From Linyphia triangularis (Eukaryota; Arthropoda; Arachnida; Araneae; Linyphiidae), in contig OZ021725.1 of NCBI GenBank assembly GCA_963978545.1, positions 6,797,176 to 6,861,175 of the forward strand: a stretch of DNA of 64,000 bases, read 5' to 3'. Positions 1 through 9,960 of the stretch are shown here, in pieces. The notes below the pieces were generated by a model, which saw only the letters and a list, made by a program, of their open reading frames with translations, was not told the origin of the DNA and made no database searches. Position 1 is the stretch's first letter. Each line of letters begins with the position of its first letter. The position numbers were made by a program, and so were the translations under genes.

Positions 1-22
1 TACACCTCGCACTCGTTGATGT
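1..22 (-). CDS. EGF exon 16 (partial, cut by window edge)
   Basis: The minus strand reads cttttcag followed by a phase-1 start giving D-I-N-E-C-E-V, the opening of a calcium-binding EGF module. The 3' splice site lies at 23-24. The rest of the module lies outside the window. In fibulin-1 the module after the compact CxC modules is another cbEGF followed by the terminal EGF and the fibulin domain, so the C terminus is probably close. Confidence 0.8.
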
Positions 23-65
23 CTGAAAAGAAAAAACGACGATGCAAACATAACGTATATAGACA

Positions 66-550
66 GACGCGGCTGTAAGCTTAGGTACCGCGTCGAACAT
101 CATTCTGAATTTCCTTATAGAATGTAGAGAAATTTTAATAGATCATGAATCAACACACACTGGTCTACCGGGACAAAAATGGCCTAATCTATTAAATAAT
201 CGACTACGAATGAGTTGAAATAAATCAGATTGCCAAATATGTCATAACTTGCCAGCAAATGAGCATCCTTTCTTTAACTGGTAACCTCTAGTAACCATTT
301 AATTTTCAATTCAGAAAGTTGCGGATGATTTGTGTTTCCTGGTCCCAAGAACCAGTCACAAAGAATTGTTGGCACCAGGAAACACAAATCTAATTTCACT
401 TTTAAAAGCTGGAAGCATTTTTTTGAGATAGAATAAATATCGTCTGCTCACTTCCTTATTGAAAAGTTGTGGGTTACCACATAAAAAAGAATGCTGATTA
501 TTTGACAAATTATGACACATTTAGCCACTGAATTTAGTTAATGTATTTAG
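66..550. mobile_element. Foldback element F, degenerate copy 1
   Basis: Diverged and 3'-truncated copy of the roughly 650-bp inverted-repeat family also found at 19479, 22467, 32146, 43181 and 46023. Recognisable blocks are the TCGAACATCATTCTGAAT block, the AACTTGCCA/ATGAGCAT block and a return-arm block near 480-520. The last ~120 bp of the right arm cannot be seen. The element lies in the intron between EGF exons 15 and 16. Confidence 0.6.
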
Positions 551-871
551 TTTTGTGTTACATGTTTCAGTTAGAGGTATATAATGGAGACTTTTTTTTT
601 TTCTGCCGTACAATCAATGCCGTTGACAGCTTTGATTAATGGTTTTCCACATACGGTACTTTTCAACATACACCAGTGGTTTTTGTTTCCAACTTTCCAA
701 TATGCTTTCAACACATTCAAAATCATAGCTCTCGAATCCTTAGTGATACCATTCTCATGATCAACGGGCTTATGAAATCTAGTCGAATATCCGGCCATAA
801 CACTGTTGAAAGCAATAATAATGCTTGTAATAAAAAATAAAACTTTCATAAGCATGCAAAATATTACTTAC

Positions 872-994
872 CTTGACAAGATCTTTCGTCTGAACCTAGA
901 GTGTAGCCCGGTTTGCAGGAGCATTGATAAGAGCCCCACACATTGTTGCAAGTCTGCTGGCATATATTAGGAGTCTCGGCACATTCGTCCACAT
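872..994 (-). CDS. EGF exon 15 (compact cbEGF)
   Basis: 41-residue calcium-binding EGF module, phase 1-1, with AG acceptor just above 994 and a GTAAGT donor starting at 871. It opens D-V-D-E-C and has six cysteines with the compact C4-x-C5 (QCSC) spacing. The calcium/hydroxylation site is present as N in [10 protein letters not shown]. The NVWGSYQC core closely resembles the EGF module of fibulin-1 that contains NVYGSYQC, supporting the fibulin call and its position near the end of the EGF array. The extracellular module is expected to bind one calcium ion and to stack rigidly on its neighbours. Confidence 0.88.
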
Positions 995-1841
995 CTGGAA
1001 ACATAGAGACTTATTTAAAGAAAGACGTTTAAGTATTAAGTATCCAACATCTCACATCAAGTAGTTCACGGTTAGAAGTCTGTAACACTGAGATGCTCTT
1101 CGGAAGCATTCCGTTATACGCTTTTGTGTAGCTGCTTCTTGTTAAACAACTCTCCATTATTCTTTGAGCAGCTTTTGTTTTATTATGTTATTGATCCTCT
1201 ACCATCAAATGTGGGGATTTTGGGTCCCTTTTTTAGCCTTTTATGTAATATATACTTTAATATCCAGTTAAAGTGATTGATAAAACAGAATGTTGTAGGT
1301 AAAACAGAGATAATAGTCTCAGATCATCAGTATGCTCCAAAAACCGAATTCAATAATTGACGATTCATGAAACAATTGGCTTCAAACAATTTGTCTTCTA
1401 ATACTTTCACAATACGTTTTTTCTTTTAAGAGTGGATTTTTCAGAATTATCATTGAAAGGGTGAACCTTAAAAAAGTTAGTTTTAAAGGGTATCTTTTAT
1501 AACTATTTTTCTTGAAAGCAGTGTGTGACCAGAAAATTATCGCAGTGCTAAAATTATTTGCTAAACATAAGTGGCTTTTATTCTTTTACTTGCTAAACAT
1601 AAACTGGAGTCACGCGGTAAGCAACACTGAACATCCGAATTCAATGCTGAGCACTCAAAAAACATCAATGTAAGAACTATGGAAGCTTGGTGTAATCTGG
1701 TTAGAGTCATTGAATATCAGAAGGTTTAGGGCATAATACAACATTTAATCTCACGCAACACACACGCTACATTTATACAAAGAAACTTAAGAAGAAGGAA
1801 CATAGGTCCTTTGGCATTGGTATCAGAGCTTAGAAGTGTGT

Positions 1842-2147
1842 CCGTTGGGTTCGAGTCTCTCTGAGGAATGAATTGACTCCACCCTCTTCCTGCTGTGATT
1901 GGCTAAGTTAAAGTTTGGAAAAATTCTCATTTGTTAAGAATTTCCGTTGGGTTCGAGTCTCTCTGAGGAATGAATTGACTCCACCCTCTTCGTGCGGTGA
2001 ATGGCTAAGTTAAAGTTTGGAAAAATTCTCATTTGTTAAGAATTTCCGTTGGGTTCGAGTCTCTCTGAGGAATGAATTGACTCCACCCTCTTCGTGCGGT
2101 GAATGGCTAAGTTAAAGTTTGGAAAAATTCTCATTTGTTAAGAATTT
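1842..2147 (+). repeat. Tandem repeat, 3 x 102 bp, with tRNA B-box-like motif
   Basis: Three head-to-tail units of 102 bp begin at 1842, 1944 and 2046. Each contains GGGTTCGAGTCTC, close to the RNA polymerase III B-box, followed by a constant unit tail ending in a TTTGTTAAGAA block. The sequence just before the first unit (1808-1840, TGGTATCAGAGCTTAG) looks like an A-box region present only once. I read this as a tRNA-derived SINE whose B-box and body segment has been amplified in place. Units 2 and 3 are nearly identical to each other and unit 1 differs at a few bases. Confidence 0.7.
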
Positions 2148-2379
2148 TGTTTGACACATTTTGGTTTTAGTTTGCAAATGAAAGTTTCCCTTCGCAAAAA
2201 TTGGTTGACGCATAAAGAAAGGTGAACTCATTGCGTCACCACAGGACCATGTAATATTCCGTTCAAGATTTTGAACTTAATAAAGTAACTACCTCTGATG
2301 AGATTTAAATTATTCGACTCCTATGCCAGTTCTTTTGGCCTTTCTGTGTAGGTGGAAGCGTGTACAAATGCATTCTCAC

Positions 2380-2511
2380 CTGCGCAGCTCTTGTCCGTTC
2401 CGCTCGCCCTGAATCCGTCGTTGCAGTTACAGGTGTACGATCCCTGCGTATTGATGCACGCGGAGTTACTCGCACACACCTGGCCACGGAACCGAGAACA
2501 CTCGTCCACGT
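2380..2511 (-). CDS. EGF exon 14 (compact cbEGF)
   Basis: 44-residue calcium-binding EGF module, phase 1-1, with acceptor ttattccag and donor GTGAGA starting at 2379. It opens D-V-D-E-C, has six cysteines with compact CNC spacing between C4 and C5, and retains the calcium-site N in CINTQGSYTC. The SRFRGQVC loop is close to the fibulin-1 module with QRYPGRLC, which precedes the NVYGSYQC module just as this exon precedes exon 15. That order match is one of the better arguments for fibulin over a generic EGF protein. Confidence 0.88.
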
Positions 2512-2706
2512 CTGGAATAAAGAACGTACAAGTTTTATATTTGCATTTGGAATAAAAAACAGGTCCACGTCTTCACCCGGAAAAAGCATTGAAATGTCAA
2601 CTTCACAAAATTCCTTCTGCACCGAAATGATTTGATATCCCCCCCCCCCTTTTTTTTTTTTTTACTTCAACCTGTTCCAGAGAGATGGTTCTCTCACATA
2701 TGTACG

Positions 2707-2883
2707 CCGACCAAACGGTATAGTGGTTAGCGTGCTAGCTTCTAGACCGCGAGGTTGCGGGTTCCGAGTCCCGTGTTAGGCATGGGTGTTTGTAAATGTA
2801 TGTTGGCTTGTCTAATGACGAATGTTCCGGTGCATTATAGCCCTCGTGTTGCTGACGGCGCCAGATAATCTGAAAACAACCAA
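2707..2883 (+). mobile_element. tRNA-derived SINE, copy A, with perfect 14-bp TSD
   Basis: Starts with a tRNA-like head (CCGACCAAACGG, A-box-like TAGTGGTTAGCGTG, B-box-like GGGTTCCGAGTCCC carrying one extra C), then a unique body ending CCAGATAATCTGA and a short A/C tail. It is flanked by perfect target-site duplications CTCACATATGTACG at 2693-2706 and 2884-2897. It shares the extra B-box C with copy C at 17813, so these two belong to one subfamily. A (CCAA)n run at 2953-2974 lies just outside and may belong to an older element. Confidence 0.9.
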
Positions 2884-3189
2884 CTCACATATGTACGCGG
2901 AGGCAGGTGCTAGTTCACAAAGTCCTTCCTTTCCACTTCCAGCCGGGAGTTCAACCAACCAACCAACCAACCAAAGAACACACAAAATTGAAATGCAATC
3001 TATTGTTTATAATAACTGTTCCGTCTTTGATTCCAAACCGAATAGTATCATTTCAATGAAATGCATCACCATTCATTTCACCTGCTTCATAAGACGTGAT
3101 TTGTTAAGGTTTAGATTGAGGGAAATTTTAAACAACAGTTTTGCGTGATGTCAGAGGAGATAAGCATCCAGGATCCTCCATTGACATTT

Positions 3190-3405
3190 AAACCCTTTGC
3201 ACTTGAGAGGCGACTCTCACTCACCACATGATTTGATGCCGCAACTCGAGAGGACCACTAGGTTTGATGCGGAAATTCTATACAAGGCCAATGACTGTGT
3301 TTCGTTTCTTTGAAACGGATCTGTAACCGCGAACCAACCAAAAATGGTGGGAAACGTCTCGAGTTGCTTGTCCCTCCGCGCGAAAAAGGCCTGGAGTGCA
3401 AACTT
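3190..3405 (-). mobile_element. TTAA-flanked MITE (piggyBac-like), degenerate
   Basis: About 215 bp with ends AACCCTTTGCACTTGAGAGG and the diverged complement CTGGAGTGCAAACTTTTGAA. It matches, in reverse orientation, the better preserved 217-bp element at 47027-47243 (shared blocks include GAGGACCACTAGGTTTGATG and AAAAATGG). The left TTAA is recognisable at 3188-3191; the right one is decayed. Confidence 0.6.
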
Positions 3406-3419
3406 TTGAATAGGTCATA

Positions 3420-4180
3420 AACTGTTTTTACTCTTCAAGCAGAGGAAGCCAATTGAATTGCCTGCACAGAGAGCCCATCTAATGTTCTATAATAGTCAGA
3501 GGCCCGATTTGAAATTTTAAAACATTGATTACTATAGGCACAACATAGCAGATAGGAGCCCCCATTGCAGATTGTTGGTGTTATTAAAATGTTAATGATA
3601 ATTTTTATTACCGTCTTGATTAAATTAATGGGAAAATATATAAACTAGCTATTAAAATATATTTTACGGCATTGATCAAGTGCACTGAACAGAATATTGA
3701 TAGTTGTACAACAATTCAAACATTTTCAAGCATTTTGAAGGCCTTCAAAATTCAGGTGCCCTGGTCATGGTCCTTTCAGGCCTTATGCGAAATAAGGCGC
3801 TGGTAATAGTTTATCCTTGATTGCATTATTTCTAAGTCTTCTTCGGTTTCGTCAAAATAAAAATCATCCACTATTCACTAGTTTCAGTTAAATGTCTATA
3901 AGTAAACTGTTCTTCAGTGTCTTGGCCGACGAGTTACCTCGCTGATAGTGATTAACAAGCATATAATTCAAACATGATTCCCCCCAAAAAAAATTAATTC
4001 ATCTAGTACTTTTAACACTTTGTGGTCCGCTCAAGTATTAGTAGGTGTTCATAGTGTTCATGTTTTGAACAATACCACACCCTCATTCATCACTCTGGTA
4101 TATAATCGCCAATGCATATAAAACTTCATTAAAATATATCCAGTAATTAAGGAGTTGTGTGTGTTTTATTGAATGCTTAT
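3420..4180. other. Intronic AT-rich stretch, nothing recognised
   Basis: Between the TTAA MITE and the solo LTR I see no exon-like reading frame with EGF spacing, no inverted repeat and no tandem array. It is ordinary intron sequence in the gap between EGF exons 13 and 14. Confidence 0.5.
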
Positions 4181-4184
4181 ATAC

Positions 4185-4649
4185 TGTTGCACAAATTGTC
4201 TGTATATATTGTAAATAGTGACGTATTATTTCAAAATTCTATTGTAATTTATTTTTATCCAATTTTATTTAGTAATTAATAGCGATTATACAAGTTAGAA
4301 AAAGGTGGCAACACCGAAAGCCATCGAGAAGTTTCGAGATATTTCTTTTCTATGAATTGGCTGGAAATTTCGAGAATGTCTCACGCGCTTGTATATAAAA
4401 GACTGGAGAACGGGAAAGTTTTCAGATTGACTTTGGACTTCGATGAAAGCGTATCGCTTTGTTTACCTATTGGAGTGAGCTTGTATAATCGCTGTATTCG
4501 AAGTTGTTTTTGCTAAAGCTTGTGTTGAAGCTTGTGAGCGATTACACTGTTGCCTGTGGATAAATTTTGTGAGTTTTCTGAAGAGAGAATAAATATTTTT
4601 ATACTGTAAAAACTGTGCCATCATTGCCTCAGCGGAAAAATTCATAACA
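4185..4649 (+). mobile_element. Solo LTR, family M, copy 1 (ATAC TSD)
   Basis: 465-bp LTR-like unit starting TGTTGCACAAATTG and ending CATAACA, flanked by 4-bp duplications ATAC (4181-4184 and 4650-4653). It contains a TATA box (TATATAAAAG, 4392), an initiator TCAGAT about 31 bp downstream, and an AATAAATA polyadenylation signal near 4589, the expected U3-R-U5 layout. A second copy of equal length lies on the minus strand at 40566. No gag-pol sequence adjoins either copy, so both are solo LTRs, probably of a gypsy-type element (inference from TSD length and TG...CA ends). Confidence 0.85.
4326..4377 (+). promoter_or_regulatory. Heat-shock-element-like motifs upstream of LTR TATA box
   Basis: Two arrays of alternating GAA/TTC units: GAGAAGTTTCGAGATATTTC (4326-4345, one imperfect unit) and GGAAATTTCGAGAATG, which contains a perfect GAA-n2-TTC-n2-GAA (units within 4364-4376). 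The second lies about 15 bp upstream of TATATAAAAG. Both are conserved in the minus-strand copy of this LTR at 40566-41030. HSF binding is a prediction from the established nGAAn consensus. Confidence 0.5.
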
Positions 4650-4659
4650 ATACCATTCA

Positions 4660-5050
4660 TGGGGGGGGGGGGGGGCACAGAAAATGACAGGTCTCGAGGT
4701 CTGGTAAATTTAAAGGGCAACGGCACAAAGTGTTAAATAACCAAGAAAATACGAAATAAGAAAATAAAAGAGTTATATTTCCTCACTGATAAATTTAAGA
4801 GCATGCAGAAACCGTAATAAAATTTGTTCCATAGAAGAAAAGGCTCTATTTGTTCTAGACAAGAACATCCGAAAAATATCATGGATTCTGCATTCTATAA
4901 GAAACAGATCTCTTCTAAGCATCTCCTTTACTTTTATCGAACGATTATTATCGACATAGTGTACAAATAGTTTAAATAAAATAGCGGTGGCTATTTTTAT
5001 CTGGTAATGTCACCTAAAATGTGTATAAGTGTGATTAGGAAAACTGTCTT
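4660..5050. other. Intron stretch with a G tract only
   Basis: Apart from a G13 run near 4660-4675, no repeat, exon or RNA gene is recognised before EGF exon 13. Confidence 0.45.
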
Positions 5051-5052
5051 AC

Positions 5053-5178
5053 CTTCGCACACCCTTTGGTTGCTGAGTGTGTATCCTCGCGGGCATTCGC
5101 ATGCGTACCCGCCTTGTCGGTTCTTGCAAGTTTGCCCTGAACCGCAATCTGCAATGCGACGCTCACATTCATCAACAT
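5053..5178 (-). CDS. EGF exon 13 (compact cbEGF)
   Basis: 42-residue calcium-binding EGF module, phase 1-1, with acceptor tcttgcag and donor GTAAGA. It opens D-V-D-E-C, has six cysteines with CEC spacing (C4-x-C5), and keeps the calcium-site N in CKNRQGGYAC. The CGSGQTCKN...GGYACECPRGY pattern is similar to fibulin-1 EGF5 (CGKGHRCVN...GSFRCECKTGY). It is the first of three consecutive compact modules and marks the change from long-loop to CxC-type modules. Confidence 0.88.
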
Positions 5179-5491
5179 CTGCAAGAAAACAACTAAGATA
5201 TTGAGCATTATCGTCCTGAGGTTAAGAAAAAAGACATTAAAACCTTACACATCATATATAAAATGGTCATTCCCTTCATGACGCCTGATATCCACGGATA
5301 TGAAAAACAAGATTGTAAATGGTCCATATAACAAATTAATTAAGAATAAACAAACAACAAGACATGTAAAATAACATGCATAAAAGAATATATTCATCTG
5401 AAAAATCCGCTACTTTTTTTAGCATCAGTCACATTGGGAATATTATAATTCAGGTTCCTTTTTCCATACACTTTCATTATAATACATTATT

Positions 5492-5493
<2 letters not shown>

Positions 5494-5576
<83 letters not shown>
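5494..5576. repeat. (TA)n microsatellite
   Basis: About 41 TA units directly abut the left end of the transposon at 5577. The repeat resumes for a few units after its right end (7117-7128), showing that the transposon inserted into the microsatellite, as expected for a family that targets TA. Confidence 0.95.
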
Positions 5577-5580
<4 letters not shown>

Positions 5581-7114
5581 GTCCAGAAAAGGACTCCCTG
5601 ATTTCAAAATTAAATATCTCGAAAACAAAGATCGATAGAGGAATGCAGTAAACGGTATGTTTATTGTGAAAGCTGTAAGAATTTTATACAGCAGTTTGAA
5701 ATAATAGTTACAAAAGCTGCTAACAGATGGCGCTGTAATCGCCATACGTAATGCCTAGTATAAATAGTGATCCGAAGCCCAGAGCGATCAGTTCCACTAT
5801 TGAAGCGTGAAAGGAGGTTAGCGTACCGAAGGAAGAGATTAAAACCATGTACTCCATTGAACAACGCGTTTTTCTGGTGCTAGAGTACCACAGTTTAAAA
5901 GAGAGTCCTACGGCAACAAGGCGCAGTTTTCAAGCACGATTTAATGTTCCAAAAGGACCCGATGCGAAAACCATTCGTACGCTCTTCGCCAAATTTCAAC
6001 GAACATGCAGCCTAACTGATGATCTAGTGGGGAATGTTGGCCGCAAGCAAACTGCAGTTACGCCTGAAAATGTCGCCACAGTTTCTGGAATTGCATCTGA
6101 GACTGGTTTGAAGCGTTCCAGCACGCAGAAAATACTGAGAAAGAGCCTACACATGTTTCCATTCAAAATTCAAACTCACCAGGCCATACCCGTACGAGCT
6201 GTGCAACAAAGGATTGACTTTGCTAATCAGATGCTCACAATGATTGATAGTGAAGGATTTGATGTTAGCTGCATCTGGTTTACAGATGAAGCACACTTCC
6301 ACCTGAATGGATTCGTGAATAAACAGAACTGGCGATTTTGGGGTTCCGAAAATCCATATTGGTGTGAAGCGAAACCCCTGTATTCTCCTAAAGTTACTGT
6401 GTAGGCTGCAGTATGCAGCAGAGGCATTATTGGCCCTTTTTTTCATTCAAGAAACGGTCACTAGTGAACGTTACGTTGCAATTTTGGAACAATTTGTCGC
6501 CACACAGCAAGTGTTAGAGGATCGACCACGTACTGAATGGTTTATGCAAGATGGAGCCCGACCACATCGTACCGAACAAGTGTTTCGCTTTCTTGATGAA
6601 TACTTCAGGAATCGAGTCATTGCTTTGGAATATCCCAAATTTACTGGTGCAGGCATGGATTGGCCTCCATATTCGCCGGATTTGACTCCCTGTGACAATT
6701 TTTTGTGGGGCACATTGAAAGACATTGTCTACCCGAAGCATCCCGCCACGCTGGACGAGCTTGAATCGGCGATCTGTGTGGCATGTGAATCCATTTCTGT
6801 TGAGACACTACGAAATGTGATGGCAAATTTCATTCTTCGTTTGCGCCACCTCTGTAGTGCCAATGGTGAACATTTTGAAAACATTGTGATGTGATTTTTT
6901 GCAAAGAAAGTTTTCATACGATTATTTCATTTATGTATGCTGATAATGAGCTGTACAGCGCCATCTGTTAGCAGCTTTTGTAACTATTATTTCAAACTGC
7001 TGTATAAAATTCTTACAGCTTTCACAATAAACATACCGTTTACTGCATTCCTCTATCGATCTTTGTTTTCGAGATATTTAATTTTGAAATCAGGGAGTCC
7101 TTTTCTGGACACCC
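5577..7114 (+). mobile_element. Tc1/mariner-superfamily transposon with 161-bp TIRs
   Basis: Terminal inverted repeats 5577-5737 and 6954-7114 are identical over all 161 bp by direct comparison, beginning GGGTGTCCAGAAAAGGACTC. The element inserted in a TA microsatellite. Between the TIRs lies one transposase gene in the plus orientation, broken by two lesions. Perfect TIR identity suggests recent mobility, possibly helped in trans, or TIR homogenisation. Confidence 0.93.
5847..6894 (+). pseudogene. DDE transposase, one nonsense and one frameshift
   Basis: About 349 residues if read through. The N-terminal region has a helix-turn-helix-like R-x2-F-x2-RF pattern. The catalytic core shows FTDEAHF (first D), FMQDGARPHRT (second D) and YSPDLTPCDNFLWG (third D). 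Forty-seven residues separate the second and third D by my count, longer than the 34 of classical mariner. A TAG at 6402-6404 stands where related proteins have W, and a T7 run near 6435-6441 carries one T too many, shifting the frame for the rest. The downstream frame then stays open to TGA at about 6892-6894. The two lesions are about 35 bp apart and everything else is intact, so inactivation looks recent. Confidence 0.9.
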
Positions 7115-7129
7115 TGTATATATATATAA

Positions 7130-7610
7130 TAGGTAAATATAATACGTTATTCAATTAATATAATTCATGCATAATTCAATAAAATATTTTCATCAAATTT
7201 TTTAAAAATTGGTTTCTTAAAATCGGCAATAACCAGTGCCAGTTTAAGTATTCCCACTCTTTATAATCTTTAATTGTGTAAAATATTGAAATACATTTTT
7301 AATATTTAAGACTTAAAGGTTTCGAACTTTAGTCAATTAAAATTAATTTCTAGAAAAAAAAAGAAATGCAAGCATAACTTTCAAAATGGTTCTAATAATT
7401 TACAAGCTAACACCTACGGTTCAATTCCACGAGAAAGTTAACAAAAGTCATTTTTCTCTAGAACCCCTCACTTACTGGCAATCTTTTCTGACCATATACC
7501 TATCATGCTTTATTTTGCAACAGTTACTAGACATCACAAAGTGACTGGCCATTTCACAAAGAAGCTTAATTTCAAGATTAGGTGCCAACATACACTTCAA
7601 AGTATTAAGT
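7130..7610. other. Intron stretch, nothing recognised
   Basis: AT-rich sequence between the transposon and EGF exon 12, without visible repeats or exon-like frames. Confidence 0.45.
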
Positions 7611-7619
7611 CGTACCCAC

Positions 7620-7757
7620 CTACGCACGTGTCTCCGACTTCGTTGAGTTCGTAACCGGCTCCACAGTTGAGGAGGTTCTGGCATCTGTAGGATCCCACCG
7701 TGTTGATGCATCTCTGATTCTGTCTGCATGCCTGGTTACGGGCACACTCATTCACAT
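7620..7757 (-). CDS. EGF exon 12 (cbEGF, fibulin-type loop)
   Basis: 46-residue calcium-binding EGF module, phase 1-1, with acceptor attgcag and donor GTGGGT at 7619. It opens D-V-N-E-C, with six cysteines and the calcium-site N in CINTVGSYRC. C4 and C5 are separated by QNLLN, followed by CGAGYELNE. This closely recalls fibulin-1 EGF4 (CINTEGSYTC...NCGRGYHLNE) and directly precedes the three compact modules in both proteins. The intron upstream is the largest in the window (12.5 kb). Confidence 0.9.
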
Positions 7758-7905
7758 CTGCAATAAAAGGATCTTTTAGACAGCCATGAGCAATCCAAGG
7801 AGTCACACAGAAAAAACTGGGAATACACCATATATTGAAAGAAACCGGAGGTTTATGGCAAGGGAAAAGAGAACCATTGAACATGCATCTCCAGGGTATT
7901 TTATA

Positions 7906-8600
7906 GAGGTCGGAGATATATCGATACGACGATAATTTTATCGATATTTTTTTTTAAAATATCGATATTAAAAATATCGATAAAAGTTACAGATACATCG
8001 ATAATTTCAAACCTTTTTTTAGTTTTTTAATTATCGTTTTGTAGTTCCATGTGTTTTTTCGATTTTCTTTATTCCTTTTTCAAAAACTTCAAAACTAAAG
8101 TTTGGACTTGGCTGAGAGGCAGTTAAAATGGAACTAATGTTCAATATTTTGCCATACACTTCATAAACATGGGCCCCAACAAGAGGGTACAAGGGGGGAA
8201 CACCTCAATGGCTTTTGAAAATTAAAATAAAATTGTAAAAAAACATGCTAATTACATATTCATCACTCTGTTAATTTTTCAATTATTTACATTGTAAAAA
8301 TATGATGTTAAATATTCAGCTTTGTCATTAAAAGCTATTGAAAATTATCTAAGTTTTTCCTACAATTACCGCACCAATTACTCGGAAAATATAGCTTTTT
8401 CTTTTGTAATAGATCCATTTCAGTTGGAAAAGTAGTCACCTCACAAAAAGCAATCATGAAAAGTAGAAATTTGCCCTAAAAAATATTCGTTTCTGGCAAA
8501 ATTGAAAATCAAATCATGTATCGATGTATCGATATTTTATCGATATTTTTCTATTCAACGATATAGTATCGATATTTATTTTGATGGATATTTCCAACCT
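7906..8600. mobile_element. Inverted-repeat element rich in TATCGATA
   Basis: The ends read GGTCGGAGATATATCGATAC and, inverted, GGTTGGAAATATCCATC. Both arms are packed with ATCGATA motifs (perfect TATCGATA at 7919, 7939, 7960 and 7975, and several near 8520-8575). The centre (8000-8510) is AT-rich without an ORF. The terminal sequence recalls hAT-type MITEs, but I could not find a clear 8-bp duplication, so the class is uncertain. Confidence 0.5.
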
Positions 8601-8609
8601 CGAGTCATT

Positions 8610-9500
8610 TAGGGAAGAGTACCTAACTTTGGAAGGACAGAACTGTGAAACGTGAGGGACAGAAAGATGAGAAAAGTCGTACACTGCACGGACAGAGATG
8701 GAATTTAAATATACCGTATTGCAAAACCAGTTGCAATATTCAAATGTAGAGACAAATATTGTAAAATCTTTATATAGCTGTGTCAGTTCTTCGTTTTCCC
8801 TCTTGGTAAAAAGACCTTATGTCCTTTAACTGGATAGTGAGGCACAAACGCACATTCGCAGGATACAGTATGTTTTCAAAACATACCGACAGCGTGGCTA
8901 GACCTAGGACTTAAAGTTTTTAGGTAGGCAATTTTTCACAAGGGAGTTTAGGACATAAAATATGTGGTAAAGGCACAGTGATAAATTAGTTCGTATAGTG
9001 TATTTCGTAGTATTTAAAAACACCAGATATTATACCATCCAAATTTGCCATAAATTAAAGTCAAAGGAATGACAGCAGCTTGAACAAGAGTTAAATACAA
9101 TTCATTTAATCAACGAATGGGTCACAGATTACAAGTAATTCGGACTTACCCGGATAGTGGTCAACAGCTACACGACCCAACATGGTCGGAAGTAGATCAA
9201 ATTAAGTTTGATTTTACTAAGAAGCAGGACTATGTCTCTCAGTCTAAAGATAGTGTTGGAACTAAGAGAGCTGGGAGCGAAGTGGTTTAAAATCTGAAAA
9301 GTCAATTCTCCTCATTGCTTTTCAAAATTACTCTAAGGTCCAGCATTGGTGGCATCATCGAGAGGTGTGTTATATTCCCTCTATTGGTGATTTCCAAGAG
9401 TGAAGGTGGCACAAAAAACACGCCCTTGTTCTCTAGTTGGTAGGGTCGGTAGGTCTTTTGTGTGACCGGCGAGGGGGACCCTAAATTCGTAAAAACCATC
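8610..9500. other. Intron stretch, nothing recognised
   Basis: No repeat or exon seen. A short ORF over 9302-9520 on the minus strand has no recognisable motif and overlaps the repeat boundary, so it was not called. Confidence 0.4.
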
Positions 9501-9516
9501 AGAACCCAGATAGCAT

Positions 9517-9960
9517 GCAAGGTTACGAAAACCTTGTCATATACTTGTCATTAGACTTTCGTGATAAGGTTACAATGTAACCCAACGGCAAGCTTATGAA
9601 AACCTTTTCATATACTTGTCAGCGACAACGTTGACGGTAACCTAACATCGCAAGCTTACGAAAACCTTGTCATATACTTGTCATTAGACTTTCGTGATAA
9701 GGTTACAATGTAACCCAACGGCAAGCTTATGAAAACCTTTTCATATACTTGTCAGCGACAACGTTGACGGTAACCTAACATCGCAAGCTTACGAAAACCT
9801 TGTCATATACTTGTCATTAGACTTTCGTGATAAGGTTACAATGTAACCCAACGGCAAGCTTATGAAAACCTTTTCATATACTTGTCAGCGACAACCTTGA
9901 CGTTAACCTAACATTGCAAGCAAACGAAAACCTTTTCATATACTTGTCATGACAAGGTTG
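9517..9960. repeat. Tandem repeat, ~130-bp unit, ACCTT/AAGGT motifs
   Basis: About 3.5 head-to-tail units. Each carries GCAAGCTTACGAAAACCTTG, CATATACTTGTCATTAGAC, a GATAAGGTTACAATGTAACC block and GCAAGCTTATGAAAACC. Units 1-3 are nearly identical and the last is diverged. Within each unit the half-units (about 65 bp) are themselves related. It forms the left subterminal zone of the candidate element above. Confidence 0.85.

Noticed and set aside
2706..2790. Genuine tRNA gene
   Set aside because: The tRNA-like head lacks a complete cloverleaf, has a B-box insertion in some copies, and is part of a dispersed SINE with TSDs.
5376..5745. ORFs with (YI)n runs on both strands
   Set aside because: They are translations of the (TA)n microsatellite and of the transposon TIR.
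9302..9520. 72-codon minus-strand ORF
   Set aside because: No recognisable motif and it overlaps the edge of a repeat element.
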